Assembly (NCBI GenBank): GCA_016715815.1
Contig: JADJXN010000002.1
Coordinates: forward strand, 463,217-527,216
Length of the DNA: 64,000 nucleotides
Direction of reading: 5' to 3'
Source: Oligoflexia bacterium
Lineage (GTDB): Bacteria > Bdellovibrionota > Bdellovibrionia > JABDDW01
How positions within the stretch are numbered: position 1 is the stretch's first letter; every line of letters begins with the position of its first letter. The translations under genes and the position numbers were made by a program. The notes beneath the pieces are model-generated. The model was given only the letters and a program-made list of their open reading frames with translations, made no database searches and was not told the DNA's origin. Shown piece by piece: positions 44,596 to 55,167 of this stretch.

Positions 44596-46990
44596 AAAAT
44601 CAGAACTCTATTCATCATTATGGGCAAGCTGCGACGAACTTCGTGGTGGAATGGATGCCAGTCAATACAAAGATTACGTTCTCGTACTCCTATTCATTAA
44701 ATACATTAGCGACAAATATGCTGGTCAAAAATATGCGCCAATAAGCATTCCAAAAGGTGCAAGCTTCAAAGATATGGTAGCTCTTAAGGGCAAGTCCGAT
44801 ATTGGCGATCAGATCAACAAGAAAATTATTGGGCCTCTGGCAAAAGAAAACAAACTTTCTGATATGCCAGATTTTGACGATGCTAATAAACTCGGCACTG
44901 GAAAAGAAAAAGTAGATCGGCTTACTAACCTCATCGGTATTTTTGAAAATCCGGCATTAGACTTTTCAAAAAACCGAGCTGATGGCGATGATATTCTTGG
45001 CGATGCTTACGAATACCTCATGCGCCACTTCGCTACTGAAAGCGGAAAAAGCAAAGGCCAGTTCTATACTCCTGCCGAAGTCAGTCGAATCATGGCGCAA
45101 ATTTTGGGCATTGCAAAGGCTAAAGTAACTGCTGATACAACTGTTTATGACCCAACTTGTGGCTCTGGTTCACTACTTTTAAAGGTTGCAGATGAAGCAA
45201 AAGTAAATCCAACTCTATTCGGGCAAGAGAAAGATTCTGCGACAAGTGGTCTTGCCCGAATGAATATGATTCTTCACAACAATCCTACAGCTCTTATCAA
45301 TCAGGGCAACACGATTGCTGATCCAAAATTTAAAGATGGAAGCAATCTTAAACAATTTGATTATGTTGTCGCCAATCCTCCGTTCTCTGACAAACGCTGG
45401 AGTACAGGCATTGATCCGGCCAATGATCCTTACGAACGATTTAAAGCTTTCGGAGTCCCTCCTGCAAAACAAGGTGACTACGCCTATCTTCTTCACATTG
45501 TCCGCTCTGTAAAGAGCACAGGAAAAGGAGCTTGTATTCTTCCGCATGGAGTTCTCTTTAGAGGTAATGCGGAGGGTGACATCCGTAAAAATCTCATCAC
45601 GAAAAATGGCTGTTACATCAAAGGCATTATAGGGCTGCCAGCGAACTTATTTTACGGAACGGGAATCCCAGCCTGCATTATCTTAATCGATAAAAAAGAA
45701 GCTGCTACTCGAAAAGGCATCTTTATGATTGATGCCAGTCAGGGCTTTATCAAGGATGGGCCAAAGAATCGTTTGCGCGAACAAGACATTCATAAAATTG
45801 TTGATGTTTTTAATAATGAGATTGAAGTTCCCAAGTTCTCAAGAATGGTTCCGCTCGATGAAATTCAAAAGAACGAATATAACTTAAATCTTCCGCGCTA
45901 CATTGATTCTCAAGTTGTTGAAGATCAGCAGGACATCGCTGGCCACCTTCAAGGTGGAATCCCGAAAGCAGACATTGATGCTCTTTCAAAGTATTGGGAA
46001 ATTTGCCCAAAACTTAAGAAGTCCCTCTTTAAAGAAACAAGATCAGGCTACTTCAAACTCACGGTTGAAAAGTCTGAGATCAAGTCAGCTATCTTTGAGC
46101 ATGAGGAGTTTAAATTTTTCATCACTTCAATGAATGCTCATTTTGAAATTTGGAAAACTAAAACAGTTAAATTGCTTAAAACAATGGAAACAGAAGTTCA
46201 TCCAAAAGAAGAAATCAAAAAACTATCGGAAGATTTGCTTCATCACTATCAAAACAAGGCGCTTATAGATGGTTACGATATCTATCAACATTTGATGAAT
46301 TATTGGTCCGCCACAATGTCAGATGATTTTTATCTAATCTCTGCTGATGGTTGGAAGGCCACTACATATCGAATCATCGAGAAAGATAAGAAAGGTAAAG
46401 AAAAGGACAAGGGCTGGACTTGTGATCTTATCCCCAAAGAGTTGATCGTTGCTAAATACTTTGAGACAGAAAAATCGGAATTATCAAAGGTAACGACTGA
46501 ACTTGAAACTACTACCTCTCAAATCTCGGAGATGGAAGAAGAACATGGAGGCGATGAAGGTGCATTTAGCGAGCTTGAAAAAGTGAATAAGGCTAGTGCT
46601 GCCTCACGATTCAAAGAAATCGCCAAGGATAAAGATGCTCAGGATGAGGCTGCAATTTTAAAAAAGTACATTGACCTTTGTGAGCAAGAAAGTGATCTAA
46701 AGAAAAGAGTTAAAGACTTAGACGTTTTCCTCGATGACAAAGTCTTAAAACAATATCCAAAACTCAAAGAAGCAGATGTTAAAGGTTTAGTCGTTGAAGA
46801 TAAATGGTTGACTACAATTGATAAAGAAATTCATGGAGAAATTGATAGAGTCAGCCAGTCGCTTACGACTCGAATTAAAGAACTCGCCGATAGATATGAG
46901 TCTGCATTGCCTGAGCTTCTGAGAGAAGTCTCTGCGTTTGAATCCAAGGTGAACAAGCACCTAGAAAATATGGGGTTCGCGTGGAACTAA
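44585..46990 (+). CDS. hsdM: type I restriction-modification DNA methyltransferase subunit
   Basis: About 801 residues from ATG 44585; the frame is open earlier but overlaps the HTH gene. The N-terminal helical domain (LYSSLWASCDELRGGMDASQYKDYVL) is typical of HsdM. The methyltransferase core has DPTCGSGSLLLK (motif I) near residue 185 and VVANPPFSDKRW (motif IV) near 260, so adenine methylation is expected. Beyond the usual length of about 500 there is a long helical, coiled-coil C-terminal extension (to residue 801), as in larger HsdM proteins. It forms a complex with the adjacent hsdS and hsdR products. Confidence 0.94.
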   Translation: MALKKSELYSSLWASCDELRGGMDASQYKDYVLVLLFIKYISDKYAGQKYAPISIPKGASFKDMVALKGKSDIGDQINKKIIGPLAKENKLSDMPDFDDANKLGTGKEKVDRLTNLIGIFENPALDFSKNRADGDDILGDAYEYLMRHFATESGKSKGQFYTPAEVSRIMAQILGIAKAKVTADTTVYDPTCGSGSLLLKVADEAKVNPTLFGQEKDSATSGLARMNMILHNNPTALINQGNTIADPKFKDGSNLKQFDYVVANPPFSDKRWSTGIDPANDPYERFKAFGVPPAKQGDYAYLLHIVRSVKSTGKGACILPHGVLFRGNAEGDIRKNLITKNGCYIKGIIGLPANLFYGTGIPACIILIDKKEAATRKGIFMIDASQGFIKDGPKNRLREQDIHKIVDVFNNEIEVPKFSRMVPLDEIQKNEYNLNLPRYIDSQVVEDQQDIAGHLQGGIPKADIDALSKYWEICPKLKKSLFKETRSGYFKLTVEKSEIKSAIFEHEEFKFFITSMNAHFEIWKTKTVKLLKTMETEVHPKEEIKKLSEDLLHHYQNKALIDGYDIYQHLMNYWSATMSDDFYLISADGWKATTYRIIEKDKKGKEKDKGWTCDLIPKELIVAKYFETEKSELSKVTTELETTTSQISEMEEEHGGDEGAFSELEKVNKASAASRFKEIAKDKDAQDEAAILKKYIDLCEQESDLKKRVKDLDVFLDDKVLKQYPKLKEADVKGLVVEDKWLTTIDKEIHGEIDRVSQSLTTRIKELADRYESALPELLREVSAFESKVNKHLENMGFAWN

Positions 46991-48222
46991 GCCAGAACCT
47001 CAAAAAAACAGAGATAGGCCTCATTCCAAATGAGTGGTCTATTTCCTGTCTTGATGAAGTTAGTTCGATAGGCAGTGGAAAAAGACTTCCTCTTGGTAAA
47101 AGTCTGTCGGACAAAGTAACTCCGCACCCTTATATTCGAGTTACTGATATGAACAGAGGGTCAGTGGAACTATCTGGAATAAAATATGTACCAGAAGATA
47201 TTTACCCGTCTATCAAAAACTATAGAATATTCTGCAACGACATTTTCATATCCGTTGCTGGTAACAGACTTGGGCAGGTCGGAAAAATCCCAAAAGAATT
47301 GGACGGTGCGAATTTAACAGAGAATGCAAATAGAATTTATAATCTTAAATGCTCGCAGGACTATCTGCTTCATGTGATGGCCAGTCCAATAATTCAAAAA
47401 GTAATTGCTGGAACTATTACTGTTGGCGCTCAACCTAAACTGGCTCTAACTAGGATTAGAAAATTTAAAATTCCACTTCCACCAACAACAGAAGAACAAC
47501 AGGCAATTGCGGATGTACTTTCAAATACTGATGGCTACATCGAATCACTTGGAAAACTCATAGCAAAAAAGCGTCTTATTAGAAAATCGCTTCTCCAAGA
47601 ACTCTTTACTCCAAAGAAAGATTGGAAACCCTTTAGACTCGGTGATTGTGCGATTTTGAAGGCTCGAATTGGGTGGCAAGGCCTAACGACTTCTGAATAT
47701 CTTGACTCAGGCGACTATGGTCTTGTTACAGGTACAGACTTTAAAAGCGGAAAAATTGATTGGGATAACTGTCACTACGTTACTAAAGACCGCTATGACC
47801 AAGATCGAAATATTCAACTAAAAGAGAACGATGTCCTCGTTACGAAGGACGGTACGATTGGCAAAGTTGCTCTAATTAGTTCGCTTCCTCAGCCAACGAC
47901 GCTCAATAGTGGTGTATTTGTAGTGAGACCGATCAACAATGCGTTCGACACAAAATGTTTTTATTATCTTTTAAGTTCAATTCACTTCGATGAGTTTCTT
48001 GCTCAACTTGCGGCAGGTTCTACGATTAGCCACTTGTACCAAAAGGACTTTACTCATTTTAGATTCAAGCTGCCTGGTTCAGATGCTCAAGAAGAAATTG
48101 GTTCAATTCTATTTGATGTGGATAGTGATATTGAACACCACGAGAAAAAATTAAAGAAAGCTCGCCTCCTAAAGCAAGGTATGATGCACGAGCTGCTTAC
48201 AGGGAGGATTCGCTTAGTATGA
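46981..48222 (+). CDS. hsdS: type I restriction-modification specificity subunit
   Basis: 413 residues from GTG 46981, overlapping hsdM by ten bases. Two target-recognition domains are visible (about residues 1-150 and 215-360). Each is followed by a conserved helical spacer: LPPTTEEQQAIADVLSNTDG with KRLIRKSLLQELFT, and QEEIGSILFDVDSDIEHHEKKLKKARLLKQGMMHELLTGR. The two domains determine the two halves of the bipartite target; the specificity cannot be read from the sequence. No inverted or partial hsdS copy is seen, so there is no sign of phase-variable shuffling here. Confidence 0.92.
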   Translation: MELSQNLKKTEIGLIPNEWSISCLDEVSSIGSGKRLPLGKSLSDKVTPHPYIRVTDMNRGSVELSGIKYVPEDIYPSIKNYRIFCNDIFISVAGNRLGQVGKIPKELDGANLTENANRIYNLKCSQDYLLHVMASPIIQKVIAGTITVGAQPKLALTRIRKFKIPLPPTTEEQQAIADVLSNTDGYIESLGKLIAKKRLIRKSLLQELFTPKKDWKPFRLGDCAILKARIGWQGLTTSEYLDSGDYGLVTGTDFKSGKIDWDNCHYVTKDRYDQDRNIQLKENDVLVTKDGTIGKVALISSLPQPTTLNSGVFVVRPINNAFDTKCFYYLLSSIHFDEFLAQLAAGSTISHLYQKDFTHFRFKLPGSDAQEEIGSILFDVDSDIEHHEKKLKKARLLKQGMMHELLTGRIRLV

Positions 48223-51200
48223 GTGACGTAATTGGAAAACCTGAAAGAGCTACTCAAAATCGTGTCGTTAATCTTTTCAAAGAGGAATTGGGCTACATCA
48301 ATCTTGGTAATTGGGAAGATCGAGAAAATAACTCGAATATCGAAGTTGATCTTCTCACTACTTATTTAAAAAAGGCTGGTTACAAAGATGAGCAGGTCAA
48401 CCGTGCTATTTACCAACTTCAAGTCGAAGCGAATAAACACGACCGATCACTTTATCAAAACAACAAAGAAGTCTATTCACTCCTTCGTTATGGGGTTTCG
48501 GTAAAAATTGATGCCAGTAAGCCAAGCGAAACGATTAAATTTATTAACTGGGCTGAGCCACTAAAAAATGACTTTGCCATCGCTGAAGAAGTCACCCTTA
48601 AAGGGCCTAAGGAACGTCGTCCTGATTTAGTTTTATATGTGAATGGTATTGCCTTTGGAGTACTTGAGCTTAAAAACAGTCGCGTCACTATTGGCGATGG
48701 TATTCGCCAGCTTATTTCAAACCAGCAACCAGAATTTAACGATTGGTTTTTTACAACGTCTCAAATCCTTTTTGCTGGAAATGATTCTGAGGGATTGCGG
48801 TATGGCACAATTCTCACTCCAGAAAAATACTATCTAGCTTGGAAAGAAGACGAAGAAGAAAATGATCGCCTAAAGCTTGATAAGTATCTTTTAAAAATGT
48901 GCGATAAAAAACGCATTCTCGAAATCATGCACGATTTTGTGCTGTTTGATGGTGGCGTTAAAAAACTTCCACGAGTTCACCAATATTTTGGAATTAAAGC
49001 TGCCCAAGATCATGTTCAAGATCGTAAAGGTGGGATCATCTGGCACACGCAAGGATCAGGGAAAAGCATCGTAATGGTTTTGCTTGCAAAGTGGATATTG
49101 GAGAACAAACCAAACGCAAGAATTGCCATCATTACAGACCGTGATGAATTAGATGATCAGATTGAACGAGTTTTTAGAGATGCTGGGGAAAAAGATATAT
49201 ATCGAACAAGCAGCGGTAAGGATTTGGTAAAACAGCTTGGCAAGGCTACTCCACGACTTCTTTGCTCACTTGTTCACAAGTTTGGCCAACGTGATGTTGA
49301 AGACGTCAATTGGGATGCCTTTATCAAAGAACTAAAGGAACAAGGTGGCAAAGCCGTCGGTGATTTCTTTGTCTTTGTAGATGAATGTCATAGGACTCAA
49401 AGCGGAAGACTCCACGAAGCTATGACTGCCATTATGCCGAACGCAGCGTTCATTGGTTTTACAGGAACACCGTTACTGAAAAAAGATAAAGACACCAGTG
49501 TTAAAGTATTTGGTGGATATATCGGCACTCCGTACAAATTTAGCGATGCTGTTGAAGACAAGGTAGTTCTCGATCTTTTATATGAAGCACGTGACATCGA
49601 CCAGAAGCTAACTTCGGAAGGTAAAATCGACCAATGGTTTGACGCCAAGACCAAGGGGTTAAATTCTTGGCAAAAAGACGCTCTGAAAAAGAAATGGGCG
49701 ACCATGCAGAAATTGGTGACCGCAAAGTCACGAATGGAAAAAGTCGTTACCGATATTATTTTTGATTTTGGAACGAAGCCGAGACTTAGTAATGACCGAG
49801 GTAATGCGATCTTAGTGGCCTCAAGTATTTTAGATGCGTGCAAATATTATAATCTTTTTCAAAAGACAGAGTTTGGTCGTCGATGTGGGATCATCACATC
49901 TTATGAGCCAAAAACTCAGAATATTACAACTAAGAATACTGGAACAAACACAAAGACTGATGAAGAGATCATTTTTGATACTTACGAAGAGATAATTAAA
50001 AATGTCCAACCCGAGCCTGGCCTAACAAAAGCTGAAACCTACGAAAAGAAAACCAAAGCTCTTTTTATTAAAGAGCCCGCGAATATGAAGCTCTTAATTG
50101 TTGTGAGCAAACTTTTGACAGGCTTTGATGCACCATCATGCACTTATCTTTACATCGATAAGCACATGGAAGATCACGGTTTGTTTCAGGCAATTTGTCG
50201 AACTAACCGTCTAGATGGTGACGACAAGGATTTTGGTTACATTGTTGATTACAAAGACTTATTCAAAAAGGTTGAAAAGGCCATTGCTGTTTATAGCTCC
50301 GAACTCGATCACAGCGCAGAGGGTTCTGATCCTGCTGTGATGATGAAAAATCGCATTGATAAGGCCAAAGAAAGGCTCGACCAAGCGATTGAATCCATGG
50401 TTCTGGTTTTGGAACCGATTCCTGCGCCCAAAGGGGAACTTCAAAGCATCCATTATTTCTGTGGAAATTCAGAGATTGAGTCAGATCTTAAAGAGAAAGA
50501 GCCATTGCGCGCTTCTCTTTACAAGACGACTGCTGAGTTTGCGAGGTCTTACGCAAATCTTGCCGATGATATGGATACTGCTGGATACGCGGACACTGAT
50601 ATTGCTCGCATCAAAGGTCAGCTGGGATTGGCGGTTGATTTGCGTGATCTCATCCGCAGAGCAAGCGGCGAAGAACTTGATTTGAAAGCATACGAGGCTG
50701 ACATGAGACATTTAATTGATAACTACATTCAGGCTGATGATCCCGAGAAGATTTCAAACTTCGACGATATTTCTCTTTTAGAGCTGATCGTAAAATCAGG
50801 AATTGCTGATGCTATTGTTCAAAAAATGGGAAAAAGGAAGGTTGGCAAAGAGTCTTCTGCTGAAATCATCGAAAACAACGTTCGCAGAAAAATTATCCAA
50901 GAACGTCTGAATGACCCTGCTTATTTTGATCAGATGTCCAAGCTGCTCGATGAAGTGATCAAATTTAGAAAAGAAAAAGCTGAAAATTACGAAAAGTATT
51001 TAAAGAAAATTGAAGAGCTTGCGAAGAAAGTGCAGACAGGTAAATCAGGCTCAACCCCTTCTAGTCTTAAAAGTAACGGTCAGCGAGCTTTGTATAACAA
51101 CTTAAGAAATAACGAAGCCCTCGCTTTGCAGATTGATAATGCTGTTAGGAGTGTCCGGCCGGCGGATTGGCGTGGCAATGTTCCCCGTGAAAATATAATC

Positions 51201-51284
51201 AAAAAGGCCCTGTGGGATATTTTGCAAAATGACTCTGAAGTCGAAAGAATTTTTCAGATTATTGCTAATCAGAGGGAATACTAG
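48219..51284 (+). CDS. hsdR: type I restriction endonuclease subunit
   Basis: 1021 residues. The N-terminal nuclease has RPDLVLYVNGIAFGVLELKNS, the PD-(D/E)xK core with Asp and Glu-x-Lys. The motor has Walker A TQGSGKSIVM, the DECH box VDECHRTQ, motif III GFTGTPLL, and later LLTGFDAP and ICRTNR. The C-terminus is helical. The start ATG overlaps the hsdS stop (ATGA). It translocates and cuts DNA lacking the modification placed by HsdM-HsdS. The reading frame is intact. Confidence 0.95.
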   Translation: MSDVIGKPERATQNRVVNLFKEELGYINLGNWEDRENNSNIEVDLLTTYLKKAGYKDEQVNRAIYQLQVEANKHDRSLYQNNKEVYSLLRYGVSVKIDASKPSETIKFINWAEPLKNDFAIAEEVTLKGPKERRPDLVLYVNGIAFGVLELKNSRVTIGDGIRQLISNQQPEFNDWFFTTSQILFAGNDSEGLRYGTILTPEKYYLAWKEDEEENDRLKLDKYLLKMCDKKRILEIMHDFVLFDGGVKKLPRVHQYFGIKAAQDHVQDRKGGIIWHTQGSGKSIVMVLLAKWILENKPNARIAIITDRDELDDQIERVFRDAGEKDIYRTSSGKDLVKQLGKATPRLLCSLVHKFGQRDVEDVNWDAFIKELKEQGGKAVGDFFVFVDECHRTQSGRLHEAMTAIMPNAAFIGFTGTPLLKKDKDTSVKVFGGYIGTPYKFSDAVEDKVVLDLLYEARDIDQKLTSEGKIDQWFDAKTKGLNSWQKDALKKKWATMQKLVTAKSRMEKVVTDIIFDFGTKPRLSNDRGNAILVASSILDACKYYNLFQKTEFGRRCGIITSYEPKTQNITTKNTGTNTKTDEEIIFDTYEEIIKNVQPEPGLTKAETYEKKTKALFIKEPANMKLLIVVSKLLTGFDAPSCTYLYIDKHMEDHGLFQAICRTNRLDGDDKDFGYIVDYKDLFKKVEKAIAVYSSELDHSAEGSDPAVMMKNRIDKAKERLDQAIESMVLVLEPIPAPKGELQSIHYFCGNSEIESDLKEKEPLRASLYKTTAEFARSYANLADDMDTAGYADTDIARIKGQLGLAVDLRDLIRRASGEELDLKAYEADMRHLIDNYIQADDPEKISNFDDISLLELIVKSGIADAIVQKMGKRKVGKESSAEIIENNVRRKIIQERLNDPAYFDQMSKLLDEVIKFRKEKAENYEKYLKKIEELAKKVQTGKSGSTPSSLKSNGQRALYNNLRNNEALALQIDNAVRSVRPADWRGNVPRENIIKKALWDILQNDSEVERIFQIIANQREY

Positions 51285-51988
51285 TGCAATTAGAGCTTGG
51301 CGACATCACGATTGATGTAATTCAAAAGGACATTAAGAATGTTCACTTAAGCGTAAATCCTCCGCATGGAAATGTTCGCATCTCTGCTCCTATAAGCATG
51401 AGTTTTGATGCCATTCGTGCATTTGCTATAGATAAGCTCGTTTGGATTAAATCTGAACGAAAGAAGTTTTTAGCCCAAGAGCGCGAACCAGTCCGTGAAT
51501 TTTTAGATCGTGAAAGTCATTATGTCTGGGGCAAACGGTACATGCTGGAGATTGTCGAAGTTGACGAAACTCCAAGCGTTGAGTTGAAGCATTCCCAACT
51601 TGTTTTGAAGGTTCGTCCTGGAACAGATAGAAGTAAGATGAGATCTTTGCTCGATGAATGGTATCGTGAAAAGATTAAAGCTGCAGTGCCCGAGCTAGTC
51701 GCAAAATACTCTAACCGACTTAAAGTCAGCATTGATCGTCTTTTTGTGCAAGATATGAAGACCCAATGGGGAGGATGTAATCCTTCTCGAAACAATATCC
51801 GCCTAAATACCGATCTTGCTCGAAAATCACCTGAATATCTTGAATACGTTGTTTTGCATGAGATGGCCCATCTTCTTGAGCCCACTCATAACGACCGATT
51901 CACGGCCATCATGGATGCGCAAATGCCGAACTGGAGACAATATCGTGATGAATTGAACAGATTACCTCTTAAAGCAGAACTAGAATGA
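51284..51988 (+). CDS. YgjP-like metallopeptidase (DUF45)
   Basis: 234 residues from GTG 51284, which overlaps the hsdR stop by one base. The N-terminal region is beta-rich. The zinc motif is in YVVLHEMAHLLEPTHNDRF: HExxH with a downstream His and Asp. Before it, RLFVQDMKTQWGGCNPSRNNIRLN is the YgjP/SprT-like signature. Such genes often follow hsdR in type I restriction operons, but their role is uncertain. The next gene begins inside its stop (ATGA). Confidence 0.9.
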   Translation: MQLELGDITIDVIQKDIKNVHLSVNPPHGNVRISAPISMSFDAIRAFAIDKLVWIKSERKKFLAQEREPVREFLDRESHYVWGKRYMLEIVEVDETPSVELKHSQLVLKVRPGTDRSKMRSLLDEWYREKIKAAVPELVAKYSNRLKVSIDRLFVQDMKTQWGGCNPSRNNIRLNTDLARKSPEYLEYVVLHEMAHLLEPTHNDRFTAIMDAQMPNWRQYRDELNRLPLKAELE

Positions 51989-54900
51989 AAGAACTCAATA
52001 TTGAACTTGATACTTTTTTAAATAGATTCGAGGTAAGGCCAGCTAAGTCTTATGCTTTTTTTCTTGGGTCAGGGACATCTGTTCAATCTGGAATACCAAC
52101 AGGTAGCCAGCTTGTATGGGATTTCAAGCGTAGAATTTACTGCAATCACCATAAAATTACTGCCGAAAAATTCAATGATCTTGAGTCTGAAGAAAATAGA
52201 AAAATTCTTCAAGATTTTTTGATTGCACAAAAAATAGTTCCTGAAAAATCTGAGTTTGAGTATTCATATTATTTTGAAAAATGCTTTCCAAGTAGAGAGG
52301 ACCGAAAATATTTTATACAAGGTAAAGTCAGTAACGCCACTCCGTCAATAGGGCACAAATGCTTGGGTAAACTTTTTGTAGATGGTATTTCTGATGAAAT
52401 CTTCACAACAAACTTTGATGAGCTAATAGAGTCTGGGGTTCAAGCTGTAAAAACTGGTCACAGTTTTCTAGTTTTATCTCCAGAAAAAGAAAGCAGCCTT
52501 CAAGAGCTTTCAAAGGCTAATTATTCAAAAATAATAAAATTGCATGGAGATTATAGATATGACGCTTTAAAAAATGCCACATCAGAACTACAACGCCTAG
52601 ATAAAGGACTGTCTGATTATTTTTTAAATTCACTTAAAAACAGAGGAATTATTTTTGTTGGCTATAGTGGTAATGATGACTCAATTCTATCTACACTTGA
52701 GTCCATCATTGAAAACAAAAAGTATTTGCCGCATGGATTAGTTTGGGCGCTGCGAAGTGGTCAGACTCCATCTGAACGAATCCTCAGTTTAATAAAAAAA
52801 GCTAAGACAGTTAATGAACATTCTGGCTTTTTGCAGATAGATAATTTTGATGAATTGGCTTATTTGCTCTATTCAAAAAAATGCAAAAAAGATGAAGGAA
52901 TTGAAAAAGAATCCCGTACTTTGGTTAATAGAAAGCAGGCTTTTGAGCTAGATTCTGCGCCATCGAATATATCTCCATTTATTTTAAATTCCTTAGAAAT
53001 ATCAACTTTTCCAAAAACTGCTCTGGCTGTTGATTCAGGACAATTAGATTGGGAAAATTTGAATTTACCAAAGTCAAAAGATAAAGTCGTATATTCAAAG
53101 TATAAGGGTAAATTGTATCTGTGGGGCGAAGTTGGAGAGATTTCAAATTATCTCTCAGAACTTGGTATAAATCAAACAGCTACAACAATTGATCTTCATA
53201 AAACAAAACTAAGTGAAGATTCGTCTTTCTATCAGGGAATGATTTACAGTGCTTTACAGATGCACTTTAAGAAAAAAGGCTTTGATGGTTTTGGCCGGCA
53301 TGGAGTCTTTGATCCAAAATCTAAAATTTCTGATGCAAAAATTCCCAATAACTATGCCGCTTATGAGGCTATTAAATTTCAATTATCTTGGGCTGAAAAA
53401 TCACTTCGACTCTTACTGGAACCAACAGTTTATGTCAAAAGTCCAAATCCTGACGTAAAGAATGATTCAAGTAGAACAGGTATAGTAAATAGACTTAAAT
53501 CTAATCGTTTCAATGCTACTGTTGGAAATTTATTAAACATATGGCGAGATAAATTATTTCCATCTGATAACGAACAAATATCTATTGGAGATTTTTCCCT
53601 TACGGTTGTAAGGCGTTTTGCATTTGCGGGCTATCCGCAGGCTGCTAAAACGCATTTTTTCAAAAGGACGAAATTTTTTGAAGAGCCCAAGATTCTTTTT
53701 AATCAGAACGATACAAAAAAAGAAACGACGCACCCACTGAAGGGTCTTAGTGAGTTTTCACCGTATGAATACAATCTAACTAACAAATCGTCACCAATCA
53801 GATTGGCAGTAATTACAGCAGATAACTGCTTCACCGAAGTTAAAATGCATTTGGACTCTTTAAATTCAGAGTCTTCAAATAGAAATCAAAGTGACCTTTA
53901 TCTTACAAACTTTTCTGGCTTTCAAAGAATCTATAAGTCAAATCTTGATGTTCCAAATGCAACTGACAATGCAAGAGTAACTTTAATACCTAGCCGAGAT
54001 ACTATTGGAAAAACCTGTATTGAGTTTTATGACCTACTAAAGAATTGTATAGATAGTATCACTTTAAATAAGCATAACTTTGAGCTTCTGATTATTTATA
54101 TTCCCGAAAATTGGTCGTCATTCAGAGAGTTAAAAAATGATGAATTTTATTTTGATTTGCATGATTCAATAAAACTTTACAGTGCAAAAAAGGGAATTAA
54201 AATACAAATCATCGAAAGAAAATCTTTGGACTATACAGACCAGCTGCGAGTGAAGTGGTGGTTGTCACTGGGTATGTATGTCAAAGGCGCTGGAATCCCT
54301 TGGAAGGTTAGAACATCTACGCCTAACACTGCTTATATCGGGTTAGGCTATGCTCTTAAAGACGGAAAAACCTTGCTAGCTGCAAGCCAGCTATTCGATG
54401 AACGCGGTCAAGGTTTGAGGTTTTGCTACAACCAATTAGGAACTACACTATGCTACAAAAAAATCCCTTTATGAGCAAGGATGATGCCCGTCGCTTAGTA
54501 ACAACATTACGTGAGTCGTATTTTTCATCTGGAGCAAATGCAAAGCTAGATAGAATTGTAATTCATAAAAGTAATTTTTTTAACCGTGATGAAATTCAAG
54601 GAATAACTCAAGCATTGGATGGAATTCAAAATGTTGAGTTAATTCAAATTCAAGAAAATAATTTATGGAAAGGTATACGTTGGAATAGTATTTTAAATCA
54701 AGGAAGTTGGAAAAACAGAGATCAAAATGCGCCATACTATAATTATCCCCTACAGCGAGGCGCGGCTGTTCAGGTTGATGACTTTAGTACATTGCTTTGG
54801 ACAGACGGAAGTATTCAAAGTACTGATCTGAATAATTCCAGATATAATTATTATCAAAGTGGGAGGGGCATTCCCTCACCACTACTGATCAAAAGATTTT

Positions 54901-55088
54901 TAGGAACAGATCCTGTTGATATGGTTTTGCAAGACATTTTGAAACTTACAAAAATGAATTGGAACAGCGGCGGATACTATAAAAAATTACCTGTTACAAT
55001 TGAGTTCTCAAACATTTTAGCAAGAATGGCAAAGCAGTCAGAGGAATTGGTTGGAACTTATGCCTATGATTTTAGGTATTTTATTTAA
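51985..55088 (+). CDS. fused SIR2-APAZ-prokaryotic Argonaute (SPARSA type), interrupted by one frameshift
   Basis: About 1034 residues in two frames. The SIR2 domain (residues about 20-290) has FFLGSGTSVQSGIP, TTNFDEL, the catalytic-His motif KLHGDY, and IFVGYSGNDDSI. An APAZ-like region follows (about 330-490, ending FQLSWAEKSLRLLLEPTVYV). MID and PIWI regions complete it. In PIWI the first catalytic Asp position reads YIGLGYA, so slicing is probably lost. The break is at A7 (54457-54463): one more A gives YKKNPFMSKDDARRLV, in PIWI. Known relatives sense guide-bound target DNA and deplete NAD+, killing the infected cell. The start overlaps the YgjP-like gene. Confidence 0.88.
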
Positions 55089-55167
55089 TTTGTGAGGCCC
55101 ATTTTGTATTCTGCACCAAATTTTCTTAGCAAAACTAAAATCATGCGTGGCAAAGAAATGGAGTTTT

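Noticed and set aside
46981..48222. Phase-variable inversion of hsdS
   Set aside because: Only one hsdS is present, and I saw no inverted repeats or site-specific recombinase near it.
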